From the NCBI RefSeq assembly GCF_003201285.1, contig NZ_QICS01000004.1, positions 62,001 through 126,000 on the forward strand: a stretch of 64,000 nt of DNA. The letters are read 5' to 3'. Below, in pieces: positions 6,810-15,996 of the stretch. The stretch is from Lachnotalea glycerini. GTDB taxonomy: Bacteria; Bacillota; Clostridia; Lachnospirales; Lachnospiraceae. The stretch's first letter is position 1; each line of letters opens with the position of its first letter. The notes under the pieces were generated by a model. It did no database searches and was not told the DNA's origin. It saw only the letters and a program-made list of their open reading frames with translations. The translations under genes were made by a program, and so were the position numbers.

Positions 6810-9305
6810 ATGGAGAATCAAGTATTGAGTATACGAGGCATGACATGTGCAGCTTGTGCCCAGCGAATAGAGAAAACGGTACGTAAGCTTTCCGGTATTT
6901 CACAAGCAAATGTGAATCTGGCGAGTGAGAAGCTGTTTGTGGAGTACGACAGTGAGGTGTTGAAACTCTCGGCTATTAAAGAGTCTGTTGCCAAAATAGG
7001 CTATCAGGTAGTAGAAAAAAGTGACAACCCAAAAGTGACAATTCCAATTGGTGGTATGACTTGTGCTGCATGTGCACAGCGAATCGAAAAGGTGATTAAA
7101 AAGCTGGATGGGGTAGAAGATGTATCGGTAAATTTTGCAACTGAAAAAGCAACTGTTACTTATCAACCTCAGCAAGTCCGACTTTCAACAATGAAAGAGG
7201 CAATCGAAAAGATAGGCTACAAGGTACAAGAAATCAATAAGGCAGACGCTGCAGATGAGGATAGGGTTCGAAAGCAAAAGGAGATTACGACTCTCTGGAC
7301 GAAATTTATTGTTTCAGCTGTGTTTTCGCTGCCACTATTATATATTGCAATGGCACCGATGATTAAAATTATCCGATTTCCTTTCCCGTCGGGGCTTGAC
7401 CCAATGAATTATCCCCTAATTTATGCCTTGGCTGAGCTTCTGCTGGTAATACCAGTTATCTGCGTCGGATACAAATTTTATACCGTGGGCTTTAAAGCTC
7501 TGTGGAACAGAAGCCCAAATATGGATTCACTGATTGCAATCGGTACAACTGCCGCTGTAATGTATAGCTTATACAATACTATACAAATTGCAGAAGGCAA
7601 TTTTTTGGCGGTAGAGTCCCTCTATTATGAAACGGCAGGAGTTATTATTACACTGATATTACTAGGCAAATCACTCGAAGCTGTTTCGAAAGGCCGAACC
7701 AGTGAAGCAATTAAAAAGCTAATGGGACTTGCTCCAAAAACAGCCATTATCTTGCAAGGTGACATAGAAAAAGAGATTCCGATTGATGAGGTAGAAATTG
7801 GGGATATCATTGTTGTTAAGCCAGGAGCTAAAATCCCTGTAGATGGTATGGTGACGGATGGGCACACAGCCATAGATGAATCTATGCTGACAGGTGAGAG
7901 TATGCCGGTGGATAAGAAAGCAGGAGACAGCGTTTATGCAGCTTCACTCAATACGACCGGAACACTTCAATTTAAAGCTGAAAAGATTGGAAGTGATACG
8001 GCACTGGCACAGATTATCAAGCTGGTAGAGGACGCGCAGGGTTCCAAAGCACCGATAGCACAGATGGCAGATATTGTATCTGGTTACTTTGTGCCTGTGG
8101 TTTGTCTGATTGCTTTGTTTGCAGGAATTGCTTGGTACTTTGGCACGGGCGGTGACATTAAATTTGCACTTACCATTTTTATTTCCGTACTGGTCATTGC
8201 TTGCCCATGTGCGCTTGGCTTAGCAACACCTACTGCTATTATGGTAGGGACGGGAAAGGGTGCGGAAAACGGAATACTGATTAAGGGCGGCGAAGCTCTA
8301 GAAACGGCACATAAAATCAATACCATTGTATTTGACAAGACGGGTACGATTACAGAGGGAAAACCTACAGTTACCGATGTACTGACTGCAAAGGAAGGTG
8401 ATGCAGATGACTTGCTTCGGCTTACAGCTTCGGCTGAAAAATCCTCTGAACATCCGCTTGGTCAAGCTATTGTCGCAGGAGCACAGGCTAAGGGACTTGA
8501 ACTTTATAAGGTCGACAACTTTAATTCCATTACAGGGCGAGGAATTGAAGCAATGATTAATGGTAAGATGATTCTTGCTGGAAACCGCAAGTTAATGGAG
8601 GAAAGAAGCATTTCTCTTTCAGAGTTGGAAGCTGCATCTGATCGTCTGGCAAGTGAAGGAAAGACTCCGATGTATGTTGTAGTTGACAAAAATCTGGCAG
8701 GTATTGTAGCCGTAGCCGATGTGGTAAAGGCTTCCAGTAAGGCAGCAATCGAAAGTATTCACAAGCTAGGGATTGAGGTAGCAATGATTACCGGTGATAA
8801 TCAAAAAACTGCAGCAGCGATTGCCAGACAGGTTGGAATTGATAAGGTACTGGCTGAGGTTTTGCCACAGGATAAATCAAATGAGGTCAAAAAGCTGCAA
8901 GGCACAGGCCGTAAGGTGGCGATGGTAGGCGATGGAATTAATGATGCACCGGCATTAGCACAGGCCGACATCGGTATCGCCATAGGATCAGGAACTGATG
9001 TAGCAATGGAATCTGCCGACATTGTATTGATGAGAAGTGATCTGATGGATGTTCCAACGGCTATTGATTTGAGCAAACGAACCATACGCAATATCAAGCA
9101 GAATTTATTCTGGGCATTTGGATACAATGTGATTGGTATCCCCATTGCAGCAGGAATCTTGCATCTTCTTTTTAACGGACCGTTACTTAACCCGATTTTT
9201 GCGGCTGCGGCCATGAGCCTAAGTTCCGTTTCTGTTTTGACTAATGCATTACGGTTGAAGAGATTTAAGGCCACACGTCAAGAAGGGACAGGTGCATCAT
9301 CATGA
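6810..9305 (+). CDS. copA: Copper-exporting P1B-type ATPase
   Basis: 831 residues, full length. Two N-terminal metal-binding HMA domains carry GMTCAAC (Cys13/Cys16 and Cys85/Cys88). The membrane metal site is Cys-Pro-Cys at 465-467 (IACPCALGLATPT), the phosphorylated Asp is 509 in DKTGT, and TGES, HP (SSEHPLG) and GDGINDAPA motifs are present. CPC with Cys-type HMAs indicates Cu(I) export across the plasma membrane. RBS AGGAGATTTT precedes ATG 6810. The gene overlaps the next one (ATGA), then comes copZ, so export pump, lipoprotein and chaperone are made together. No CsoR or CopY gene is adjacent; the divergent HxlR-type regulator stands in that place. Confidence 0.97.
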   Translation: MENQVLSIRGMTCAACAQRIEKTVRKLSGISQANVNLASEKLFVEYDSEVLKLSAIKESVAKIGYQVVEKSDNPKVTIPIGGMTCAACAQRIEKVIKKLDGVEDVSVNFATEKATVTYQPQQVRLSTMKEAIEKIGYKVQEINKADAADEDRVRKQKEITTLWTKFIVSAVFSLPLLYIAMAPMIKIIRFPFPSGLDPMNYPLIYALAELLLVIPVICVGYKFYTVGFKALWNRSPNMDSLIAIGTTAAVMYSLYNTIQIAEGNFLAVESLYYETAGVIITLILLGKSLEAVSKGRTSEAIKKLMGLAPKTAIILQGDIEKEIPIDEVEIGDIIVVKPGAKIPVDGMVTDGHTAIDESMLTGESMPVDKKAGDSVYAASLNTTGTLQFKAEKIGSDTALAQIIKLVEDAQGSKAPIAQMADIVSGYFVPVVCLIALFAGIAWYFGTGGDIKFALTIFISVLVIACPCALGLATPTAIMVGTGKGAENGILIKGGEALETAHKINTIVFDKTGTITEGKPTVTDVLTAKEGDADDLLRLTASAEKSSEHPLGQAIVAGAQAKGLELYKVDNFNSITGRGIEAMINGKMILAGNRKLMEERSISLSELEAASDRLASEGKTPMYVVVDKNLAGIVAVADVVKASSKAAIESIHKLGIEVAMITGDNQKTAAAIARQVGIDKVLAEVLPQDKSNEVKKLQGTGRKVAMVGDGINDAPALAQADIGIAIGSGTDVAMESADIVLMRSDLMDVPTAIDLSKRTIRNIKQNLFWAFGYNVIGIPIAAGILHLLFNGPLLNPIFAAAAMSLSSVSVLTNALRLKRFKATRQEGTGASS

Positions 9306-10015
9306 AAAGAATATTTAAACGATTTTTAGCTGCTATGTCAGGATTCGTTGTCATGATTTCACTTACCGCATGCTCAGGATGGAATGAACTGGATGTAGTT
9401 GGTCAACAATCCATAAAATCCTTTGATGAGGTATTAAAGACATTACCTGATCAGATAACTGTGGATGAAACTAATGCCAGTTGGTCATTGGAGGCACCGG
9501 ACGACTCGGCACGCTTTATATGGAGTCAGGATTATAGTAAAAGTCCTTTGTATGATGTAATGATAGAGGTGGATGCTACTCCTTTTATCAATGCAGGTCT
9601 TGATCCAGACAAGCTTCCAAATAACTATACTTATGATAATGGTATGCTAAAGGTGGGCACAAAGCTTGGTAAAGAGGAGCTGACTTATAGTGCTAATACA
9701 ACTCCACTCACCTCGTATGAGCAAATAGTCAATCACTACCGTACTTCAATTAACTATCATACTGCACTTGATCATTTCGGTGTGAAGCTGGGTGACGGTA
9801 ATCTGTTTGAATGGGCTAAGGACATGAAAACGAATGGGTCTACAGAGGAAAACCAAGACAAGGATATTGTATTTGTATTAAATTCAGAACCTCTTATTGA
9901 AGCAGGTACGGTACCTGATAAGGTAGAAGAATGGACTTATGCGCAGGTAGAAGTAATGGAAAATGGGAAAACACTACAGGTATATAAATTTTTAAAGCCG
10001 TTTGATATAAAATAG
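9302..10015 (+). CDS. Lipoprotein of unknown function in the copper operon
   Basis: 237 residues with a lipoprotein signal peptide (lipobox LTAC, Cys about 24). ATGA overlap with copA shows cotranslation. The mature part looks like two related halves: RFIWSQDYSK...VEVD-like strand plus PFINAGLDPDKLP, and LFEWAKDMKT...VFVLNSEPLIEAGTVPDKV. This repeat is seen directly by comparing the halves. There are few His, Met or Cys residues, so direct copper binding is not obvious. An extracytoplasmic role tied to copper export is inferred from the operon. No family recognised. Confidence 0.85.
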   Translation: MKRIFKRFLAAMSGFVVMISLTACSGWNELDVVGQQSIKSFDEVLKTLPDQITVDETNASWSLEAPDDSARFIWSQDYSKSPLYDVMIEVDATPFINAGLDPDKLPNNYTYDNGMLKVGTKLGKEELTYSANTTPLTSYEQIVNHYRTSINYHTALDHFGVKLGDGNLFEWAKDMKTNGSTEENQDKDIVFVLNSEPLIEAGTVPDKVEEWTYAQVEVMENGKTLQVYKFLKPFDIK

Positions 10016-10094
10016 GAAATAAAAATTATTTTAGTTTAATATGACAGTTTAAAATTATAATAAGCTGACATTAAAAAATAAAGGAGGATTTACA

Positions 10095-10304
10095 ATGATT
10101 CAATCAGTAATTAAAGTAGATGGAATGGCTTGTGACCACTGTGTCAAAGCAATTACCAATGCGTTGAAAGCTCTGCCGGGTATTGGCAGCGTAGTAGTTG
10201 ATTTAAAAGCAGGTACCGTAGCAGTGGAATATGACTCTTCACAAAGCAAACTTGATCAAATCAAATCAGAGATTGAAGAGCAGGGTTATGATATCATAGA
10301 GTAA
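10095..10304 (+). CDS. copZ: Copper chaperone, single HMA domain
   Basis: 69 residues, a single heavy-metal-associated ferredoxin-like domain with GMACDHC (metal-binding Cys at 13 and 16) and the usual YD..SQ..LDQIKSEIEEQGYDI ending. It is preceded by AAGGAGG. It would carry Cu(I) in the cytoplasm to the CopA HMA domains. It lies 79 bp after the lipoprotein gene, so it may be in the same transcript or have its own promoter. Confidence 0.93.
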   Translation: MIQSVIKVDGMACDHCVKAITNALKALPGIGSVVVDLKAGTVAVEYDSSQSKLDQIKSEIEEQGYDIIE

Positions 10305-10485
10305 TCTATTCAAATAGGGAGGCCATCATTTCGATGTGCTTCTCTTTTTTTGATTTCATAGGAATGACCTTGTTGTGGTACCGTAAAAAGTTTGATTCTT
10401 ATAAAATAAAATTACTTTGCTTGCTTTTGACGTAATAATTCTTGAAAATGGTACAAGATAAAGGAAGGATTTTATGGTAAGTCAC

Positions 10486-10514
10486 TTGACAAATCAATCA
10501 AAATTTACTATAGT
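10486..10514 (+). promoter_or_regulatory. Sigma-A-type promoter for lysA
   Basis: TTGACA at 10486-10491, a 17-bp spacer, then TATAGT at 10509-10514, 62 bp before the lysA start. The rest of the 272-bp gap after copZ shows no gene. Confidence 0.7.
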
Positions 10515-10576
10515 GTTCCTAAATAGTATTACTGATAGCTAATTACGAAGGTACGGGAAAGGAAGATACACATATT

Positions 10577-11845
10577 ATGAAAAAAAAACCATTTGTAAGC
10601 TTAGAACAAGTACAAGAGATGACAAAGAAATATCCAACTCCTTTTCATTTGTATGATGAAAAGGGAATCAGAGAAAATGTAAGAAAACTAAAGAAAGCAT
10701 TTTCTTGGAATAATGGCTATAGAGAATATTTTGCAGTAAAAGCAACTCCCAATCCATATTTGATGCAAATCTTAAAGGAGGAGGGTGTAGGTGCAGACTG
10801 TTCCTCTTACACAGAACTTTTATTGTCTGATAAGATAGGGCTTGGGGGAGACAACATTATGTTTTCTTCAAATGTTACACCAGCAAAAGATTTTGAATTG
10901 GCGTCAAAGCTTGGCGCAATTATAAACTTTGACGATATCACACATATTGATTTTTATGAAAACATCGCACCATTTGCAAAAACGATGAGCTGCCGCTACA
11001 ATCCGGGCGGTGATTTTACGCTTCACAATCAGATAATGGACACACCAAAGGATGCAAAATATGGACTGACAAAACTACAGATGGCAGAGGCATTTATAAA
11101 ATTAAAGGAAAAGGGTGTAGAGCATTTTGGAATTCACTCATTTTTGGCAAGTAATACAGTGACAGATGATTATTATCCACAGCTCGCAAAGATTCTCTTT
11201 CAGCTTGCGGTGGAGCTTAAAAAGGAAACGGGAGTTCACGTAGCTTTTATTAATCTTTCAGGTGGAGTAGGGATACCATATAAGCCTGACCAAAGAGGAA
11301 ATGACATTCTGGCAATTGGAGAAGGTGTAAGAAAAGTATTTGAAGAAATTCTGGTGCCAGCCGGTATGGGCGATGTTTCCATTTATACTGAGCTTGGGCG
11401 CTTCGTAATGGGACCTTATGGTTGTCTGGTAACCAAAGCGATCCATGAGAAGCATATTTATAAGGAATATATTGGATTGGATGCCTGCGCAGCTAACTTG
11501 ATGCGTCCTGCTATGTATGGCTCTTACCATCATATTACGGTACTTGGCAAGGAAGATAAGCCATGTGACCATATCTATGATGTAACAGGCGGCTTGTGTG
11601 AAAATAATGATAAGTTTGCAATTGACAGATGCTTGCCGATGATAGACAGGGGTGATTATCTTGTTATTCACGATACGGGAGCACATGGTTTTTCCATGGG
11701 CTATAACTATAACGGAAAGCTTCGTTCCGCTGAGCTTTTACTTAAGGAAGATGGATCAACAAAGCTGATTCGCCGTGCAGAGACACCCGAGGATTATTTT
11801 GCTACATTGGATTTTAGTGAATTTGAAAATAATAATGTTAAATAA
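10577..11845 (+). CDS. lysA: Diaminopimelate decarboxylase
   Basis: 422 residues, fold-type III PLP decarboxylase. The PLP-binding lysine is about residue 55 in YFAVKATPNP; HFGIHSFL, LSGGVGIPY (phosphate-binding glycines) and GGLCENNDKF (catalytic Cys of the partner subunit) follow. It converts meso-diaminopimelate to lysine. It is slightly different from classic LysA in the N-terminal part but of normal length. GGAAAGGAAGAT precedes ATG 10577. A TrmB-type regulator follows 39 bp downstream on the same strand. Confidence 0.92.
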   Translation: MKKKPFVSLEQVQEMTKKYPTPFHLYDEKGIRENVRKLKKAFSWNNGYREYFAVKATPNPYLMQILKEEGVGADCSSYTELLLSDKIGLGGDNIMFSSNVTPAKDFELASKLGAIINFDDITHIDFYENIAPFAKTMSCRYNPGGDFTLHNQIMDTPKDAKYGLTKLQMAEAFIKLKEKGVEHFGIHSFLASNTVTDDYYPQLAKILFQLAVELKKETGVHVAFINLSGGVGIPYKPDQRGNDILAIGEGVRKVFEEILVPAGMGDVSIYTELGRFVMGPYGCLVTKAIHEKHIYKEYIGLDACAANLMRPAMYGSYHHITVLGKEDKPCDHIYDVTGGLCENNDKFAIDRCLPMIDRGDYLVIHDTGAHGFSMGYNYNGKLRSAELLLKEDGSTKLIRRAETPEDYFATLDFSEFENNNVK

Positions 11846-11884
11846 TCATATATTGTTCAACAGAATCAGGAAGGGGTACGTAAC

Positions 11885-12583
11885 ATGGAATTAATTGAAC
11901 AATTAATGAAATACGGACTCACAAGGCAGGAAGCAATCATCTATATGACGCTGCATTCCGATGGCGAACTGACCGGATACGAAGTTGCGAAGCTTACAGG
12001 GATTTCACGCTCAAATGTGTATACTGCACTGGCAGGATTGGTAGAAAAAGGGGTTGCCTATGTATTAGAGGAAAGTGTGTCGAAATATACTCCCGTAAGC
12101 TTTCAGGAATTCAGCAGTAATTTCATTCATAATCTGCAAGAAACGCGAAATGAGATAATAAAGAGTCTTCCTGCCAGAAAGGAAGAATCACAGGGCTATA
12201 TAACAATCAGAGGGAACAAAAATATACTGGACAAACTCAGAACTATGTTGCTCGAAACTCAATATCGTATTTATGTAGCAGTAAGTAGTGAAATTTTGGG
12301 TCAGTACATCAAAGAGCTTAATGTGCTTGTGGAAAAAGGCATTAAAGTGGTTATCATTGTGGATAAACCGTTTGAGTTAGATGGAGCGATTATTTATTTT
12401 AAGGAAAAAATTGATTGTCAAATCCGTTTAATTTGTGATTCACAAAAGGTTTTGACAGGACAGTTAAGTAACAAGGGAGAAGCAACCTGTCTGTATTCAC
12501 AAAATCACAATCTTATCGATGTTTTTAAGGAAATGCTTCAAAATGAAATAACACTTATCCAGACTGGGAAAACAACTAATTGA
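11885..12583 (+). CDS. TrmB-family transcriptional regulator
   Basis: 232 residues. An N-terminal winged helix (about 5-70: GLTRQEAIIYMTLHSDGELTG, then VAKLTGISRSNVYTALAGL) is typical of TrmB, followed by a coiled linker (about 75-105) and a C-terminal PLD-like effector domain (about 105-228). AGGAAGGGGTACGTAAC precedes ATG 11885. It probably shares the lysA transcript and may control it, but the effector cannot be read from the sequence. Confidence 0.87.
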   Translation: MELIEQLMKYGLTRQEAIIYMTLHSDGELTGYEVAKLTGISRSNVYTALAGLVEKGVAYVLEESVSKYTPVSFQEFSSNFIHNLQETRNEIIKSLPARKEESQGYITIRGNKNILDKLRTMLLETQYRIYVAVSSEILGQYIKELNVLVEKGIKVVIIVDKPFELDGAIIYFKEKIDCQIRLICDSQKVLTGQLSNKGEATCLYSQNHNLIDVFKEMLQNEITLIQTGKTTN

Positions 12584-12959
12584 AAAGAAGTAAATTGTTA
12601 AGTTAACTGGCTTTCAAAGAAATGAACGAAAGATATTAGTATTAAATTGTGTGAAATCGGTTTTGATAGTATAAATAATATACACAAGGGAAGAACTATA
12701 TATTGCAAACAGACCGTTTATATGTACTTTTAACTTAAACTTAATGCTTTGAGTTAAAAAGTGAATAACTATCTTTTTTATACTTTTATACTCAAAAGTA
12801 CCTACTTGATTAATGGACTTCAATTTGCTAACATAAGGTACAAACATAGTGTTTTAGTAGACTTTAATGTTAATAATTTGTCAAATTGGAATGAGATAGT
12901 GACACTATAAAAAGATATAAATACTGCTCTTAGACTTACAAATTTAAGGAGAGGGATAT
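12584..12959. other. 376-bp intergenic region before the electron-transfer locus
   Basis: AT-rich, with no open frame that looks coding and no RNA gene recognised. It must hold the promoter of the downstream operon; I see no textbook -35/-10 pair. AGGAGAGGG just before 12960 is the ribosome site of the next gene. Confidence 0.5.
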
Positions 12960-14972
12960 ATGGGAAAAAAAATTGTTATCGTAGGAGCTGGGTATGCCGG
13001 AATACTGACTGCTAAAAAGCTTGCAAAAAGATTGAAGAAGTACGATGATGTCAAAATTACTATCATTGATAAAAAACCATTTCATACCATGCTTACTGAG
13101 CTGCATGAAGTGGCAGCGGACCGAGTGGATGAAGACAGCATTAAGATTAGTTTAAAAAAGGTATTTGCAGGGAGAAAGGTAGAGGTAAAGTTAGATACAG
13201 TTATCTCTATAGATTTTGAGAAAAAAGATGTAATAGGTGAGCTGGAAGCTTATTCGTATGACTATTTAGTGCTGGCGGCCGGATCTAAGCCAACTTTTTA
13301 CAACACACCTGGAGCAGAGGAATTTACTTATAAACTTTGGTCATATGATGATGCAATTATTTTAAAAGAACGTATTTTAAATGTGTTTCGTCAGGCAGCT
13401 TGCGAGACAAATAAAGAGATTAGAAAAAAACTATTAACTTTTTATGTAGTCGGTTCAGGCTTTACCGGTGTAGAAATGATCGGAGAGTTGGCTGAATATG
13501 TGCCTATCCTTTGTAAACAATTTGATATAGATAGAAAAGATGTAACTTTAGTGAATGTAGATGGACTTAGCAGGCCAATACCTAATATGCCTGAGAAGCT
13601 TTCGAATAAGGTAACGAGACGCCTTGAAAAAATGGGAGTTTCACTTTCATTTGATACATTTGTGTCTAGTGTGGGTGTAGACTTTATTGAATTAAAGAAG
13701 AATGATAAGATAGAGCATCACAGCGCTGGGACGGTAATCTGGGCTGCCGGGATTCAATGTTGTGACATAACCGGTGAAGCCGGAAAATGCCTTGAAACGC
13801 AGCGTGGCGGTCGCATTCAGGTAGATCAATATTTAAAATCAACAAAAGCCGATGACGTTTATGTTATTGGGGATAATATGTACTTTGTTCCGGAGGGGGA
13901 CAAGTTTCCGGTTCCACAGATGGTTGAAAACTGTGAGCAAAGTGCAGATACAGCAGCTCATAATCTTGTATGTGAAATTACAGGAAAGAAAGACAAAAAG
14001 ATTTACAAGCCGGCTTTTCATGGTGTTATGGTTAGTATAGGAGGACGTTATGCAGTTGCACATGTAGGATTGCCAAATCATTTTTTTAGTCTGGCATCTT
14101 TCTTTGCAATGTTTGCAAAGCACTTTATAAATATTATTTATTTTGTACAAGTGTTAGGTTGGAACAAGGTATTTAGCTACATGAAACATGAATTTTTTAC
14201 CATACGTAATTGCCGTAGTTTTGTGGGAGGGCATTTTTCAAACCGCACACCAAGCTTTTTGCTGGCACCTTTGAGGGTATGGCTTGGAGCAGTCTGGTTA
14301 TTTGAGGGAATTATGAAGATTGTAGAGGGATGGTTTGTAAATCCTATGCTCACGAATTTCTTTGGTGGAGCAAACAGTTGGTATAACAGTATTTTAAATA
14401 CAGCGGTCGCAGAAAGTACAGATGCAGTGACATCAGCAACCGGAGCAGCAGCACAAGCGACAGATGCAGTATCAGCGGCAACTGGGGCATCGGATGCGGT
14501 AGCAACAGCAGCAACTGCGGCTGGAAAGGTTTTGATGAATTTTGATATTTTAGGACTGATTCGGATTATTTTTGTAAGTGGTAAGGATTTAGCCAGTTCT
14601 ACTATTAGTGATTATGCATTTAAACTTGATATTCCAATGATGAATTGGTTCCTTGATAAATTTATCCTCCCATATGACGGTGTACAAATTGCAATGCAGA
14701 TATTTATTGTAGTTGCAGAAATTTTAGTTGGCTTGGCTTTACTAGGTGGGTTATTTACATCACCAGCGGCAGCATTTTCACTTATTTTGCAATTTATGTT
14801 TGTTTGCACGACAGGGTTATATCTTGGAACGTTTTGGATGATATTTGCAGGAGTCGCAGTTTTGATCGGAGCAGGAAGAACGTTTGGCTTAGATTATTAT
14901 GCAATACCGGCGTTAAAGAAAGTATGGAAGAAATTACCGTTAATTAGAAAGTTGTATCTATACAATGATTAA
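12960..14972 (+). CDS. ndh2: Type II NADH dehydrogenase with DoxX-like membrane domain
   Basis: 670 residues. The first ~400 form an NDH-2/FAD-NAD(P)H oxidoreductase: FAD-binding VGAGYAG (8-13), NADH-binding VVGSGFTGVE (about 161-170), AAGIQC and the late FAD motif VYVIGDN. The rest is membrane: a helix near 375-395, then a DoxX-like segment (about 431-660) starting LAPLRVWLGAVWLFEG. An Ala/Thr-rich insertion (about 482-520) interrupts it. The enzyme passes electrons from NADH to a membrane quinone without pumping protons. Listeria Ndh2 of the extracellular electron transfer system has the same two-part layout. The stop overlaps the next start (14965). The genes that follow make the quinone tail, attach it, and receive electrons outside the cell. 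Confidence 0.9.
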   Translation: MGKKIVIVGAGYAGILTAKKLAKRLKKYDDVKITIIDKKPFHTMLTELHEVAADRVDEDSIKISLKKVFAGRKVEVKLDTVISIDFEKKDVIGELEAYSYDYLVLAAGSKPTFYNTPGAEEFTYKLWSYDDAIILKERILNVFRQAACETNKEIRKKLLTFYVVGSGFTGVEMIGELAEYVPILCKQFDIDRKDVTLVNVDGLSRPIPNMPEKLSNKVTRRLEKMGVSLSFDTFVSSVGVDFIELKKNDKIEHHSAGTVIWAAGIQCCDITGEAGKCLETQRGGRIQVDQYLKSTKADDVYVIGDNMYFVPEGDKFPVPQMVENCEQSADTAAHNLVCEITGKKDKKIYKPAFHGVMVSIGGRYAVAHVGLPNHFFSLASFFAMFAKHFINIIYFVQVLGWNKVFSYMKHEFFTIRNCRSFVGGHFSNRTPSFLLAPLRVWLGAVWLFEGIMKIVEGWFVNPMLTNFFGGANSWYNSILNTAVAESTDAVTSATGAAAQATDAVSAATGASDAVATAATAAGKVLMNFDILGLIRIIFVSGKDLASSTISDYAFKLDIPMMNWFLDKFILPYDGVQIAMQIFIVVAEILVGLALLGGLFTSPAAAFSLILQFMFVCTTGLYLGTFWMIFAGVAVLIGAGRTFGLDYYAIPALKKVWKKLPLIRKLYLYND

Positions 14973-15942
14973 TAACAATACCTTGGATGAAAATATGGAA
15001 ACACTTAATTATGATGAAGCAGTGAAGCTTGTGAAGGCAGAAGTAGAACGGGCATTAGTAAAATCGCCGTTTATTATTCGTGAGTACTTAAGCCATTTGG
15101 CTTTAACTCAAGGAAAATATATCAGAGCAACCTCTGTTATTGTTGCTGCTCAGGATGGGAACGGTTATGTCCATTCTGATGCAGTTAAGGCAGCAGGAGT
15201 TATAGAACTGATACACCTTGCATCACTTGTGCATGACGATATTATTGATAATGCTGATATAAGAAGAGGTAAACCTACTTTGCAGAATAAATATGGCAAG
15301 AGAACTGCTGTTATCTGTGGAGATTATCTTCTTAGTCTGGCTCTTAAGATGGCTTCAGAAGCTAATGACAAAAATAGAGGTACTGAGATTGATTTTCCTG
15401 ATTATATCAGCAGAATTTGCCTGGGAGAATTGGAACAGCATATTAATAATTTAAATTTGAACCTTTCTATTTTTCAGTATTTAAAGATTATATCAGGAAA
15501 GACTGCCGCATTGTTTGAAGCATCTTTTTTTGCAGGAGCGGCGGTGTTAAAAGTAAGTGATGAAGAGCTTAGAAATTATAAGCAAATTGGATATTATATC
15601 GGAATGATATTTCAATTGTCGGATGATTGTATTGATTTTGATACTTCGGCTGATATAGCTAATAAGCCTGTTCAATCTGATTATGAACAGGGTGTGATTA
15701 CGTTACCGTTAATTCATGCCTTTCAAAATCTGAAAGAGTTTAAACAAAAAGCAGCAAAAGCAAAGATTACAAGAGAAGAAATCAATCAGGCAATAATGAA
15801 GACAGGTGGTCTTGCTTTTACAAAAGGACTGATTAAGAGATACTATGATAAAGCAATGCATCGTATCAATGAACTGGAGATTAACGAGGAAAAGAAAACG
15901 AAAATTATTTTTATCCTAAATAAAGCAGCACGCATTCAATAA
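14965..15942 (+). CDS. dmkB: Polyprenyl diphosphate synthase (DmkB-like)
   Basis: 325 residues, trans-isoprenyl diphosphate synthase. The first Asp-rich motif is DDIID at 91-95 followed by RRG; the second is DDCID at 220-224. It condenses isopentenyl diphosphate onto an allylic primer to make the isoprenoid tail of a quinone. It overlaps ndh2 by 8 bp and precedes a UbiA-family gene, so the tail is most likely for (demethyl)menaquinone rather than for undecaprenol. Chain length cannot be read reliably. Named by analogy with Listeria dmkB. Confidence 0.88.
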   Translation: MINNNTLDENMETLNYDEAVKLVKAEVERALVKSPFIIREYLSHLALTQGKYIRATSVIVAAQDGNGYVHSDAVKAAGVIELIHLASLVHDDIIDNADIRRGKPTLQNKYGKRTAVICGDYLLSLALKMASEANDKNRGTEIDFPDYISRICLGELEQHINNLNLNLSIFQYLKIISGKTAALFEASFFAGAAVLKVSDEELRNYKQIGYYIGMIFQLSDDCIDFDTSADIANKPVQSDYEQGVITLPLIHAFQNLKEFKQKAAKAKITREEINQAIMKTGGLAFTKGLIKRYYDKAMHRINELEINEEKKTKIIFILNKAARIQ

Positions 15943-15996
15943 ATAATTAGATGAAATTGGATGCTTGAATTTCCTGTATTTAGGGAGGAGGACACT

